A DNA stretch of 64,000 nucleotides from positions 14,045,501-14,109,500 of the forward strand of contig CM043869.1 in assembly GCA_023846275.1 (NCBI GenBank). The letters run 5' to 3'. The notes beneath the pieces were generated by a model. The model was not told where the DNA came from. It was given only the letters and a program-made list of their open reading frames with translations, and did no database searches. The stretch is from Vanilla planifolia. Taxonomy: Eukaryota; Streptophyta; Magnoliopsida; Asparagales; Orchidaceae. Below, in pieces: positions 1-14,397 of this stretch (position 1 is its first letter; every line of letters begins with the position of its first letter). Position numbers and translations under genes: made by a program.

Positions 1-3000
1 CCACTTTAAACAGCTTCAATAATAGAATTATGGGAAGGTAGAACTTGTGAACTATTACTTATTTTTGTTTTTCCTTGGTTTGACAATAAAACTTTCTTGC
101 AAACCATTGGTTGTCAAAAAATGATTTCATAGATGTAAGTTTATGGTGTCGATTGGATCACTTAAACAACATATAAAGAGATGTTGTTTGGTTTCACTCC
201 TAGTATTGATATAGTCTCACAATCACCATAATAGAGTAATCATGAAATAAAAAGGTGTTTGGGTAAAATTTCTAATTGGGTTTGTTAGTTTTGTTCAACA
301 TGTTATTAAGGAAGGGTTCTTATATCATCGTTTTGAGCCTGGTTATTTGATACTTGTATATTGGATCAAAGCCACAAAACATGTGATACTTATAAATGTA
401 TATATTGATTAAGTGTTGGTGCCTTTGTTATGAATGATTGAAAGGGATTCTTATGGTCTAACAAAAGAGGTGCAAGTCATAAGGATTGGGATTTTGGAAG
501 GGAATTATTATGAAGTAATGTTTGTAATAGAAATTGTCTAATTCTAAGGAATAAGTGGGCAAGAGTTTCTTATAGCTAAGGCACAAGAATTGAGAAGTTG
601 GAAAAGGAACTATCATTAGGAAGAGAAATTTAATGACTAAAAAAATATAGTTCTATGCTTGAGTGATATCCTTCATAAGATGAATAGTTTAGATATACAA
701 TACATACTTCAATTTATTTTTTACAACTATAAATTATCATCCAACAATAAAAAGTAAAAAAGAAAGAAAGTTAATATAGGATTTTTCTCAAAGATAGGAG
801 TAAGTAAATTAGAATAATTATAATATAAGTATGATATTTTTTTATTATTCTTTAGTCTTTTACATAATAACATGATATTATTTTCTTTATGCACTCAAGT
901 TCTCATATAAAGTAACATATTCCAAAAATTATTATTTGCATACTTTGTGATAAGGAATAAGTATAGAAATGTAAGATAATTTTTAATAATATTAGTAATA
1001 TTAAAATATAAAAAAGATTATAATTAAGAAGAGAGAGTAAATAAGAAATAAGAACAAAAAATAATAAGAATATAAGATAGATAATATGACATGATAGTTG
1101 TGACATGATATCATATAAGTATTTAAGATGATTTATATTATATATGACTTATTATGATGATTATACTAGTGATGGTATTGATGTGTCATAGAGATATTAT
1201 TTGATAAAATGATTTATTTTGAGAATTAAGATATTTTTCCAATAATATTATCTTTAGTAACCATAATTTGCTATCATATATAAGTAGATGAAGAGCAAAG
1301 ATAATATGATAGTATAATATAATATGATACCTATTAGGGTCTCTCTTCTTATCTCACCATCTACTTGCACATAACAAAACTCAAAGTTTATGTGTATTTA
1401 AAAAAAATAAGTGATAACATAATACCCCAGGTGAAGACCTGATTGTAAGATAATATCTATTCACAAACCATATTTACCATATGAACTAAATAAAAATCAA
1501 TTTAGATAAATGATCTAGCCATATAAGTTAAAATAAATAATCTAAACCATAAATATTATATCAAAATTATACATATTCACATAATACAAAAACCATAATA
1601 AACTAATTATTGTGCTAGCTAATATGCATAATCTTCATCCATAATATCAAAATATTTAATTCATAATATAGTGAATATATTACCTATGATATGAATATTA
1701 ATAAAACTTTAGAGAGCTTAATAGGTAGCTAATAAAATAAGAACATATAAAAGAATTCATGTAATATAAAAGATATACTAATGTCCATAATTAATTAAGT
1801 CATTATACAAATAAATTAATATCAATCTAATAAAAAATATAAAAATATTCATGTGTTTTCTTTTATCTTACCATTTTCATATTTTATATGTTGTAAGATA
1901 AATCATTATTTTTCTACCATATAGCTCATATTTTCTCCCTATAGTATCATAAGATCTTATAAGGGTATCCTCACTTATAAGGGTTACCCTCATCTAAAAT
2001 ACTAGAATTGTATAAACATAGGTAGATTATTCTTGTCTTTTATCATATATATGAGACATTTTTGTCATAATCATGTATATAATTGTCATGTAACTAGAGA
2101 TGGGCATCCTTTTCCTATAAAGTTATAATATAATCTAGTAATATATAAAGATATTGTCTTTAAGGATAAGTCAATTATTTTATTGAATTTTCTTGATAAT
2201 TCAACGTACAAGATATTCATATTATTTATTCATTATCTTATAGATTTTTCAATTATGTTGCATATTAGTTACTTTGCTACACAATAACATAAAGAACTAA
2301 CACATTTATAAAATATCTAATAAGAAGCATATAATTTGAATAACATAAACATAATATCATTTGATAAATAATATAAAATATAGTTTATTGGCATATTTAT
2401 ATCATAATTATTAGGTATACCTATTATCTATCATACATAAAATAACATTAAAAATATTTCAAAAGTCATAATGTTTGCCAAAAAATAACATAAAAAAGTA
2501 TATCATTTTATCATGAATTAGAACTTGATCTACTATCTTATTTACATTATAATTATCAAATTATCTATCTAAATCTATAAAATATTTTTTTATTTGATTC
2601 TCCCATCATCTAAAATTTATATATATATATATATATATAATGATTAATATGTATCATACAAATAGCATATTTTTCAAAGCATTTTATTCTTATAAATCAC
2701 TTCTCATGTCTTAGATTTTTTACTTTAAATTAAACTTGCATGATTTTACAATAGTATCATATGATCATTCAAAATATATTATATAATATCAGTATAATCT
2801 AAATAATATTTTTTTCATGCGGTCGTATAATTATTTTCCATCATACATCGCATTGGTAAGATATCATTATAGTATTAGATGATCCCTTACGTTTCCTATT
2901 ATTTAATCTATTCTTTTAATCCAATATGTACTTTCTATAAGATTATTATATAATACAACATACCATATCATATTATATGTCCCCATATAATCTCCTTTAT

Positions 3001-6000
3001 TTTATCATGTTCCTCATTATGATCCATTATTATCCATTTCATAATAGTGTATGACTTTTGATTAATTTTGTTTTGCTTAACTTTATTTTATTTTCTTCTC
3101 TCACTAACTACTAACATCATCCATTGATCATACTGATACAAAGAAGCATCATACCATGCAATCTATTAACTAATCTGACTATTTAACACTTAATCAAGTT
3201 TCTTTAATCACATATAAATCATTCAATGTGATATCCATATTATTTTATACGATTAACCCCTCTATGTAACAATAACAAATTTCTTTATTCTAATACATAT
3301 ATTAGATTGTCCTTGTATTATCTATTCAATAAACCCATACAACCCAATATTGTAGCCTTACAACTCATTTACATTTGGTTTTTACCTTATCATACCATAT
3401 GATAGTGTTGCACAATTCATAAAACAACTTATTCTTTCATTCAATCTTCTTGATTTTTCTTCAAAATACTTTAAATCACCTCATGTTGCATCCACACATT
3501 TTTCCTCCCTTTACTTTTAATCTCCTTCTCAAGCTACAAAAAAGTTTTTACAAAAGCTTCCACAAGTTCTTCCATTTTTACTAGAAGTAAAATTCATACA
3601 CATGTGATCAAATTACGTGCTCAAATTAAAATTAATTTCTTAGATTAAATTATTTGTACTACATTTGTTCTGGTTAAATAATTATTACCATAAAGCACTT
3701 CTTTCACCATGCCAAATGGTTTAAAAGGTCAACGGATACCTTAAATTGAAAACATTTATATTTGGCTCTTCAAATATTATATTATTTACACATCTCCCCT
3801 CTATTAATTATATTTTATCTAAATCAAAATTTTTAAAATTATAAATCTGTTTTAGTACATTTAACATTCTAATATTTATAAATTTATCCATCATCAATTA
3901 GATTTGACTTAAAACAAAATTTTTAAAATTAAAAATCTATCATAAGTAACCTTTTCATAATTACAACTATATTAATATCTTTAAAAATTTATAAGAAATT
4001 CTCTAAGTTTTCAAAACTTATAAATTTAATGATATTGAGTTTGTCTCAAAGAGTTGTTTTCTATTAGTATGCTCTAATAATATTTTTAACTAAGTTTAAA
4101 AGAATACTCTCTAATATTTTATTATTATTCTAATATTAATGTATATAAAAAATATATTTTAAGAAACTATCCTCATTTAATTCAAATATATCTTTTTATA
4201 ATCCTTTTGGTTGATTCTAGGATTTATCTTTTTAATCTGGGATGAAATTGAAGGATATTACAATACCATTTATATCAAATCTATATGTCATTTGATATAA
4301 ACCTGATATAATATGAGCTATGTTAGCTATATGCTAATGCAGAGTTATTATAAGATGAGATTTGCATGTACTGTGCTTAAAGTAAACATGATTTGAGATG
4401 AGATCCATTAGCTAGCTAATATAGAGTCATTATGAGGTGACATGTGCATGATGTGATGTTGATGTAAAGATGATATAATATACTTTCAATTAGGGTCTAT
4501 ATGATATGATGTAACATTAGATGATTTGAGATCCCATAATACTAAAATAATGGTCATTTAGAGAATACCTAGGCCATTATATGAGAGACATAAGATAAAT
4601 AAGAAATATTAAAAATATAAAAGTTAAGAAAATATAAGAATATGTAAATTAGTTTAAAGGTTAGAGTATAAACATATAAAGAGACTAGATTTTAGATTAT
4701 TAAATAAGAATAAAGAGGATATAGAGATGTGTTAAAATGAATATAATTAAGAGTTATGACTATATATCCTTCTAGATGTTGATTATTTTATATGTTTTCA
4801 TATTTTAATCACAAGCTCTTACATTTTCTATAATATTCTCAACTTCTATTAAAAAAATTATTTCTAAGTAGAGTTGTATATATATATAAGAAATTTTATA
4901 TTTTTTTTATAAATAATCATTCATAGGAATTATAATTTTTAGGATATCTTACAAGTATTATAAAATTATTGTATAGTACGATAAGTGCTAAAGCTAAACC
5001 TTAGAAAAGTTAATTAATATTGTATAATATAAAAGTGAGTATTATATGAGTACAAATGAGTAATAAGTAACTTATATCACAAGGAGTTGGATAAGTCTGA
5101 TAGGCTAAGGACATAAGAATTTCATCATATAATATGATTTAAGAATATCATATAATATGATAGAGAAAGAGGATAAAATCAATTGAGATCAATGTGAACA
5201 TATTTGTTCATAATTTGATATTTGATTGTAGCTATACTATTATGTAACATATCAGTACAACAATGCATCAACATAATAGATCAAATGAATCTCACAAGTT
5301 AAGGCAAAAAGAATTAGATCATACAATATTATATAACTTTATCATAAAGTATGATTGAGTAACAAGAAATGAAGTTGGTTCAGTGTAAATGAATGCTAAA
5401 GTCAAGTAGTGATCATTCAAGATGGACAAAATAATCATACAAGAAGGTTAATGAATAAATAGAGGTCTGGTCAAGTTAATATAACATGATTCAAGTACGA
5501 AAATATATATCACATATGTATAATAAATAAAGAAGTTAAAATTAACTAAGTTTACTTTGTTGAGTAATGAATAAATATCTCATATAACATGATGATCATG
5601 AAAGTATAAGTATGATTAAGTGAATAATAATATGTACTACCAGGTAATTGTGGGGTTACAAAAATATGAAGAGATGTATTATCCTAGTACGATTAATGAT
5701 TTGTATTAATATGAAGAAAAAGTTACCTGAGTATAATAAAATTAAATAGATTATACAAGTATGGCTAGTGAATCATATTAATATGATTAGTGTGACTAAG
5801 TGCAATTGATAAAATTTTTAACAAATTGTATAGTGCAAAGTATGATATTGTAACAATATGATACATAGTAACTGTAAGAGTTTTAAAACCCAAAATGGTT
5901 AACTAATTTATTCGATGCAAAAGTCAATCAATAGAATAGAAATTGTATGAATTGAGATGGAAATGTTGAAGAGGGATGTTTATTTTAATAATTTTTGACA

Positions 6001-7380
6001 TTATCTAAACTTTTAATAATTTTTTATAAAAAATATTATAATAATATTTTTTATAACTTCGACATTTATTTTTGTGACCCACTTAAATTCACATTACAAT
6101 AATAAGTTTTTAATATTTTGATCTTTTTTATTTAACATTTTCTTGACTCTTAAGGCTTGTTTCTTGATTTTTAAAGATGTACTATTTTTCTCAAGAATTA
6201 TAAAATATATTTTTTAAAATTTTAAAAAATTCACCAAAGTTTGAATCCTTAAAATTACTTATAAGACTCTATCTTTTCATAATTGGGATGTTATAGAACT
6301 TTCTTATTCAAGAATCTCCAATCAACTATAAAATCACTTTTTTTACTTTAATCTAAGCATCTAGTAAGCCAAAATTTTTAAAAAAATTATTGAAGATATT
6401 ATTCTCATCTATGATATGTTACAATTGTAATAGTAAGTTGATCATATAATATGATATTTTTTTAGTAAAATTCTTTCATATTTAACTTTATTTAGTTTGT
6501 TCCACTTGACATTTTTATTAAGGTTGTGAGAATTTGGTAAAATTTTATTATATAAATGCTTATTATTATTTCTTATCATTTTAATAATAAACTCATTTGA
6601 GTCTTAATTTGTTTATGACTTCTTTGAGTCCTTTATTAATCCCTTTGTGGACTAGTCCTTGCAAATATTTTCACTTATCAATTTACTATTTAAAGATATT
6701 CGAAGTGCAATAAGCATGATTATCAGATTAGGAGTGGACGTAGTTCTTAATTTGGATTGAATCGCTTAAAGGTTTTATTGTGATTTATGTTATAATATTT
6801 ATAATTTTATTTGTTTACCTCATACAAAGGCTTTGAAAAATAATTAAAAGCTTTTCTAAAAGACAAAATTCATCATTTTCTTGTGGATTAAGCATTCTTG
6901 TAGTATCCAATTTTATTGTTAATTTTGAAATATTTTTGTCATTACTTAAGTTAAGCATACAATAGTTTGTGCATAATGGTCGTATAATTTTTTTAAGCAA
7001 AATTTCTACATATAATGAGATGTAAAAGACATTGTACTACTATTGTCAAGCAATGATATTATATTTTTTAGAGTACATGGATCACCATTACTAGCACTAT
7101 TTTGATGTCTAATTTTTGTGAATAAATTTTACTAGATATTTTTTAAAATAAATATAATTATAGATATTCTTCTAATATTAAATGGTGCATTGACAGCATA
7201 CATAAAATTAGCCATTTTTTATATAAACATTGACTAATGTAGCATCATCTTTCTCTTATTATTTTTCATTTTTAAGATTTAAGAATAAATTAATTTCTCC
7301 GTAATGAATTATTTTTTTCTTTTTTGGACACCGCATTTTTATTAGTTAAAATAGTATATCATGTTTTTTTTTTTTTAATT
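1..7380. other. AT-rich intergenic region, no gene recognised
   Basis: This is very AT-rich sequence with stop codons throughout all frames that were scanned. Short direct repeats and imperfect palindromes of the type TCATATAATATGAT recur, for example near 5118, 5145 and 6441. A (TA)n run lies near 2617-2640. No retrotransposon protein motif, tRNA or other RNA gene was recognised. The most likely origin is old, heavily mutated repeat DNA, but that is inference. Confidence 0.5.
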
Positions 7381-7384
7381 TCTC

Positions 7385-7690
7385 TAAGAGTAATATCTAA
7401 ACCCGGGAATAGTGTCTTTTGTTTGGACGTTAATTGCTTCAACATAATCTGCGGCCACATTACTTCGTTTAGTCCCACTTTGCCAAACTAAACTACACGA
7501 ATCTTAGAAAAGGTATTTAAGGAGAACAGCTATTCCTTGACAAGTCACGCAGCTGCGTGTTGGGCACAAAGCGAACTATTCTTTCGCCTTTTACTAAAGA
7601 ATACCGTGTGCCCGTCACTTGAAGCAGCATACGCCAATTTTTAGAGGGCTTCCTTTTTATTGAGAAAGCCCTACAAAAGAGTGTTTAAAT
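7385..7690. other. GC-richer patch with palindromes, function unknown
   Basis: This patch stands out from its AT-rich surroundings by base composition. It holds a perfect 14-base palindrome, CACGCAGCTGCGTG, at 7546-7559. Next to it is a two-part inverted repeat: GGGCACA at 7562-7568 pairs with TGTGCCC at 7607-7613, and ATTCTTT at 7578-7584 pairs with AAAGAAT at 7596-7602. A third short inverted repeat, AGGGCTT and AAGCCCT, lies near 7645-7672. No open reading frame of interest covers it. It could be a fragment of a mobile element or of an old promoter; neither is shown. Confidence 0.4.
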
Positions 7691-8429
7691 TTATGCTGCT
7701 TTTTTGTTTATTTGAAGGCAATGGCAAAGTATGTTGGATTCCTCTTTAGTAGTTTTGTGAAGACAACTTTTAAGACTTACATTGTTAGGCTCTAGGCTTA
7801 AGGAAATTGTGGTTCTTATAATAACCAATGAGGTATTAAAAATTGTTGAATTAATGATAAGAGGGTCTATTCTCCACATGGATTGAATCAACCTTAAAGC
7901 CATCAAGAACCTTTTAGTCATGGTCTCCAACAAGAACTCGTGCCAACTAATTGAATAGGCTCACATTTCAGGGAGTAGACCTAGTGAACTTGTTGATATT
8001 ATTCAACTTATGCAACTTAGGGAATTACTTGAAGAAGATGATTGAATGATAGTTATTTGAATCGTGGATTTTTATGTTATGACCATTTGACATAGAAAAA
8101 AAAAGAATTGATCTTATAGGATTTTCAAGAAATTCTTTGATTTCTTCCAACAACGAATAATTATTGATTAGCTTATTAGATTTTATGAATAATCAAGACA
8201 TGAAAGAAGATCTAAAAAGATATTTCAAAAATTGATATTATTCTATCTTTGTTTGTTCCATTTTATGCTAATATCTACTAATGATTTTATATGATGTTAA
8301 CAATTTTATAATTATTTTTGTAGATCTAAAGATTTTAGTTTATGCTCTTACCTATTATTTAGATATACTAAGAGGGATGTATGATTTAACAAGACAAAGC
8401 CTATCAACCTTATAATCAATAGATTCCTT

Positions 8430-9660
8430 TAAATTAGATTTTTTTAAAAATATCCCATACTTTGACATTTAGTATAATATTATAAAATTTTACTTTTTTG
8501 AGATAATATCAAAATAATATTATTATATGATGACCTTAAAACACAAGTTTTACTTAGCCTGTGCGATGACTAATTATATATTTAGTTATATGATTATTTG
8601 TTTTACATAGTAATTACATATCTTAGAGATGTTATACACGTGTTGTAATAGGTTGATATAAGAGTGGTTGGCATCTTCAAGAGAAGATATAAAATATTAA
8701 ATAAATTGAATTTCTTAAAAATGATACCTTAGATATGTCCAAAATTAAAAAAAAAATAGAAGATTCAATAAGTGAAGCAAACATAACATGCACATTATAT
8801 TTATATATGGTATTATATGTAGCTTTAATTGAAATTATTTAATCACACACACATAAACATAATAAATTTGATTGAGCTTCAAACTTCTAACATTAGAACC
8901 AACAAATTTCTTTAGATAGATTTTCTTAAAGATATCTATATTTAATATAATAATATTACAAAATTTAATCTTTTTGAGATAATATCAAAATAATATTATT
9001 ATGTTTTTTCCTTAAAAACATAAGCTTTAATTAGCCCATGAAATAATTATTATATATTTAGTTTTATGATTATTTGTTTTGTATAATAATTAAATTTTAA
9101 GAATGTCATACATGTGGTGTGATAGGATGGCATGAGAGTGGTTAGCATCTTCACGAGAGGAGTTGAAATGCTGAAGAAATTAAATTACTTAAAAGTAATA
9201 CCTTAAATATCAGTCTCAAAATTAAAAAGATTAAAATATTCAATAAGTGAAGACACTAATATAGTATGTACATTATATTCATATATAATATTATATGTAA
9301 TTTTAATTAAAATTATTTAACGTCTTTATATATGAAATTTTAGAGATGTTATACGTGTGTTGTAATAGGTTGATATAAAAGTGGTTGGCATCTGCAAGAG
9401 AAGATTTGAAATATTAAAAAAAATTAAATTCCTTATAAATGGTATCTTAGATATTAGGCCCAAAATAAAAAAGAGAAGATCAATAAGTGAAGAAAACATA
9501 TCATACACATCATATTTATATATAGTATTATATGTAGATTTATGGTTATTATGTTAGAACCAACAAATTTCTTTATGTATACATTATATTCATATATAAT
9601 AATATTATATGTAGTTTTAATTAAAATTATTTAACATTTTTATATATATGAAATTTGTAA
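8430..9660. repeat. Diverged tandem repeat block
   Basis: Two similar units of about 0.4 kb (about 8430-8850 and 8915-9320) are followed by partial copies at about 9325-9540 and 9555-9655. Shared landmarks are the run TTTTTGAGATAATATCAAAA (near 8490 and 8970), the phrase AGAGTGGTTGGCATCTTCA or close variants (near 8661, 9135 and 9379), and ATTATATGTAG followed by TTTAATT near each unit end. The copies differ by many substitutions and small indels, so the duplication is old. No coding potential was seen. Confidence 0.7.
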
Positions 9661-10223
9661 GTTGGAATAAATTACAAAAAAAGTAGTTAGAATTGAATGC
9701 AAATTAAGGTTGAAAGAGGTAGGTTGATGCACTAAGAGGTGAAAGCAGTAATTCTTTTGATAATCAAGTGGGAATTTCAAGAGGGATGTGATGTGCTATT
9801 TTATGTGGTAAATTTCAATAAATGATGGCAAATCAGGGAATTTCATAAAAACCTAAAAGACAATTTTAATAATCTTGCAAAATTACTTATCAAATGAAAG
9901 TCCAAAGTATATCACATTGAACACAAGCACATGCTATAAAGTTATAAGATTTTAATGGCCATATTTGCATTTCAAAAAACAAAAGCACAAATCAAACAAG
10001 ATAACATGATCACCACATAACCTAGAAGATGGTAACCCACACGGCCAAATTGAGGCTCTCTTTGTGCATAGTTTGTAACTTTAGAAATGAGATTTTAAAG
10101 AAAAGGTTTTAAAAAGAATTTTCATACAAAAAAATAAAATTTTGTTTAAAATATTTAATAAAAATAAAACAAAAAAAAATCTTGTGAAGGGCTTATGCCC
10201 GAAACCTTGATAACACAAAAGAA

Positions 10224-10255
<32 letters not shown>

Positions 10256-13121
10256 TTATATATATTGCAAGAGAAATTTAATTTCCCAAACGAATAGAGC
10301 ACGATTGAATTTGATGTTGACGAAACATCGAACCAAACGCACTGCGCGAGCCGGCCTTCCACGCGGTTTGACGGGTCGCCTCCCATCCACACGGCCTCAT
10401 ATAATTAATTCAACGCCAAGATCCAACTTTGAAGTTCTATCACATATTCATATAATTTATTTAAAACTATTATATAGTATTTTTTTTTTTCTAAAATCTA
10501 CTTGCGGGTAATCTTATACAGGCTATTGATACACCGACAAGATCAGTAAATAAAATTAATTTAATTTAAATTAATAACAGTAATAGGATTTATTAAAACA
10601 TCATGTAGACATTGCCGTTCATTTAAGACAAAGCAAGCACTAAAAAGGGGCTTCCAGCTGCCCGATAAAGTAATTAATGCTTTATAACCACTTTTTCCGT
10701 ACAAAGTATTTTGCACGGTCATGAGGGCCACGTTTTTTTTTGGTCCAAATGTCAGATTAAGACTCGGTGAGGCGATGAGATTTATGAATTTGGAACTGAG
10801 GATTATAATAATATTAAAAATAAAATAAATATATAATTATAAAATTATCTTCATTTTTTTAAGAATAAGATAAAATTAAAAAAAATATAAAATTATAACA
10901 TAGCACGATAATTTATAATTTATTAATTTTTAAAAAAACAGTCTTGTCTTTTGCTTTGTTGCCGTTGGTGTGGCGTTTACCAAGCACGTTTCATTTTCTA
11001 AGTCTATCATGGAAGAATCCAAACTCCACAAATGGCTCAATAATGACCAAGTAAAGGGTGAGAGGTGAATTAAGCAACTCAACTTTTTATAAAATTAATT
11101 TTCAAACTACTATATTTTAACTTTTAAGTAAAAATAATCACATTAATTATTTTTAATTTAATTATAATATCCAACCAAAAAAAAAAAGAGTTGAAAATAA
11201 ATATGCACCAAAAGTTTTTTTAAATGATTCAACTTTTAATCAATTGAGCTTACATTTAATCTTAAGTTAATCACCTTGACTTTATTATTTTCTTTTAACT
11301 CATTTGCTTAAGTTGGTGAAAAAGTCAATACAAGTGTGTATTTTTGGAGGCTTAAACACAATCTAATTATCTTTTTTAGCTAAAATTTAATTTCTATGAG
11401 TTTTTCATTAGGTTCAATATTAATCTCTAATTGATTTCTACAACCTCAAATATGACATGAGATTTTACATACACTAAGCTCTAACATCTCTGATTTAAAA
11501 GCATATAAAAGATGCAATAATAAAAATTAAAATCAAGCACCTATGTCAAGCAAGAGTTATGCATAAAGAGTGTGTTGGATAATAAAAATAACATGTTATT
11601 CAACAAAACTTTACATTTCTGTGATACAATTTATCATTTTTAAGTATTATCATTGGCAATCACATCAATATTGTGTGTATTATAATATGAATTTTAAAAT
11701 GATGTTAACACAAATGTAAATGTGAAACATATAAATAAATCAACAAAAATATATGGTCAAAAATTTGATTCAACCTTGGGTAGTATAACTTTGTCTCCAA
11801 TATTTGATCCAACCTATCAAATAGTTCCATTTATTATGCAAAACTCTATGAGCTTTTTATCCTTGTTTTGTCTTCTTCAAGGATTTATTTTTTTGATTTA
11901 TTTGATCCTCATACAACTAAGGTTAAACCACGATTATTCATTTAGTTATTAATGATGGGTAGTGATATATTCCTTGATATGAAAAAAATTTCTATTAACT
12001 ACCACTTAAGTTTGATCAAATTATGGCTAAATGATAACACATTTCATTCCACATGTAAAAACCATTTGTTTCTAACACTACAAAAATAGAACCATGCGAG
12101 ATAATTACAATCTATGTCTCATAAGTTATAATAATTAGACTTGTAAAAGGACTTAACTCCTAAAACTTCTTTTGTGTTTGTAAAATTATTATTCTTAGCA
12201 TAATAATATCACTTGTAGTTTTTAGCAATTGAAAAAGAGCTTCTTAAAAGAAAATTTTAAAATATGTATTTGTAAAAAAAAAAGTTAAAATAAAGAAGAA
12301 AATTTATGAAAATTATTCCATAAAGTTTATATATTTTTAAACTTTAAAATGAGAAATTTTCTTTAAAAAACAAAAAAAAAAAAAAACTGTCTTAATCGGT
12401 TACTTTGGGCTCCCGTTTTTACAATTGGAGAGAGCTATTTAAGCCAAGAGTCTATTTACTAAATTAAAGCTTCAATTCCTTGACGTTTGGAAAGCATGAT
12501 TTACTAGCTTTAATAGATTTATTTAATTAGTCAAATAAATGACATCTGAGAAATCATATTGAAGCAAAAGAAGCTTTGATTCATATACATTTGGAAACTC
12601 AGCTCCAAATTTAATTTACCTTTTTTAAGTTATTTTTATTTTAGTAAATTAGTTAAAATATTTTAAAACAATTCTTTTTTTTTTCCAAGGGTACGGTTCC
12701 TCTGTTCAGGTTCCCATTTGAGTCTCACGTGACGAACATGTGCCTTAGATACTAATTTATTAAACAAAATTGCTCAATTAACGAGTAATAAACAAAACAA
12801 AATTGCTCAATTAACGAGTAATAAACAAAGAAAGAAAAATCCTGCTTTTAACACCAACTTTGACTACGTTCTTCTTACGCAATCTTAACAATTCTATTAG
12901 ATCTCCCATTAATATACTTCCTCCTAAAGAAAATATTTAATTCAAGTTCTTAATGAAATTTTATGTCCAGCATATTATAGTATTAATTCCAAATACGTAT
13001 TTTTCAAACCATAGATGAAATTACAGGATTTCCGTCTAAAAAAATTCCTTTTTAGAAAAACCTTTTCAATAATTTTTTTCATTTATATTGTTCATGATTC
13101 TTGCTTCCAACCATTGTTTGA

Positions 13122-13163
<42 letters not shown>

Positions 13164-14100
13164 CATAATATTATTTAAACTGTTCAAATAGTTTTTTAAA
13201 AAATATTTAAAGTAATATTATCAAAATTATGGTTTTTATTTTTTAAAAAAGAGATGTCGCTTAAATTTGAAAGATATTTATATGTTGATTAATTTTTATA
13301 TTAAAAATAGAAATAAAATAATTTTAAATATTTTTTAGCTAAATAATAAAAAATATCGATCAATTTTAAATAAGATTGACATTCAAATAATAAATATTAT
13401 AATTTAAAATGCTTTCTTTTTCATAAAAAGGATTTTAAAAAAATTAAAAAATATTATGTAAATAAAGTGAAGTATTTTTTTATTATTGTCAAATGATAAA
13501 TGAGCTTTAGAATATTTTTTTAAAAAATTATTTTTATGCAATACATCAAACTATCCCAATTTTTACATTTAAATATTAATATCATCTAAAAAATATTTAA
13601 TCAAATATTTTCTTAGATCAATTTAAATTGAAGATAATAATTATTTTAGTTTAAATTAAACAATTAATGATGGAAATAATAATATTTTATTAATTTGGTT
13701 TAGTTTGAAAAATATTGATATGATTTTTAGCATGTTGATTTGATATTTCTCGATTTTTTTATTGAATTCTTTTAATCAAAGAAATCCAATCAACAAAAAA
13801 AGAAAAAATCAAATTATCATTTTTATAACGGTTTTCGGTATTTTATTATCTGGTCGGCTCACTTCAATGATTTTTTTGTTTAATTTTGCCATAATCTTGA
13901 TTTTGGTTACAAGTTTGATATATTTATCAAGAATAAGCAAGAAGTTTAGTTTATTTTATTGGATTTAATTTTGTAATGATATATTTTTTTATATTATTCG
14001 CTTCAATTTGATCGTTAACCTGGATCGATTTTTGCTGATTCATTAGGTCGAATTGATTGAACAGACAGTTCGTTAATTTAAATTGGCCTAAATTATTGTT
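9661..14100. other. AT-rich intergenic region upstream of the O-fucosyltransferase-like gene
   Basis: No gene was recognised. There are (TA)n microsatellites at about 10224-10251 and 13127-13162. Two GC-richer patches occur at about 10295-10420 and 10640-10760. A short open frame in the first patch has no recognisable motif. A two-copy tandem repeat lies at 12762-12830. Nothing else could be supported. Confidence 0.5.
12762..12830. repeat. Two-copy tandem repeat, 33-base period
   Basis: The phrase TTGCTCAATTAACGAGTAAT begins at 12770 and again at 12803, each time followed by AAACAAA. The two copies are essentially identical, which points to a recent local duplication. Confidence 0.85.
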
Positions 14101-14397
14101 TCATGTTTAACAAAAACCGTAAACCATTTAACTAGTCTAGCCGCACCGCTACCTTACGCGGTTGGCCGGAGCAATACGACGAGAATAGGGGCATATCAGG
14201 AATAAAAAATGTTATCAAAAGGAAATTTCGACGTGTGGATTCTAGAAAACAGTAGTCGGAAGACTCGGAATGCTGAGGAAAAGGTGGAGTCCGGTGGCCT
14301 CTAGCCTCTGCTTTATCGTTTTCTTCTGTCCCTCGTTCTGGATGCCCTTCTTTCTCTGCAAGGAACAGGAGAGGGACAACACAAGGGGAAGACAGGC

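Noticed and set aside
13762..13968. 68-codon hydrophobic open frame
   Set aside because: It is AT-rich sequence giving Ile/Leu/Phe-rich translation, with no start context or conserved motif.
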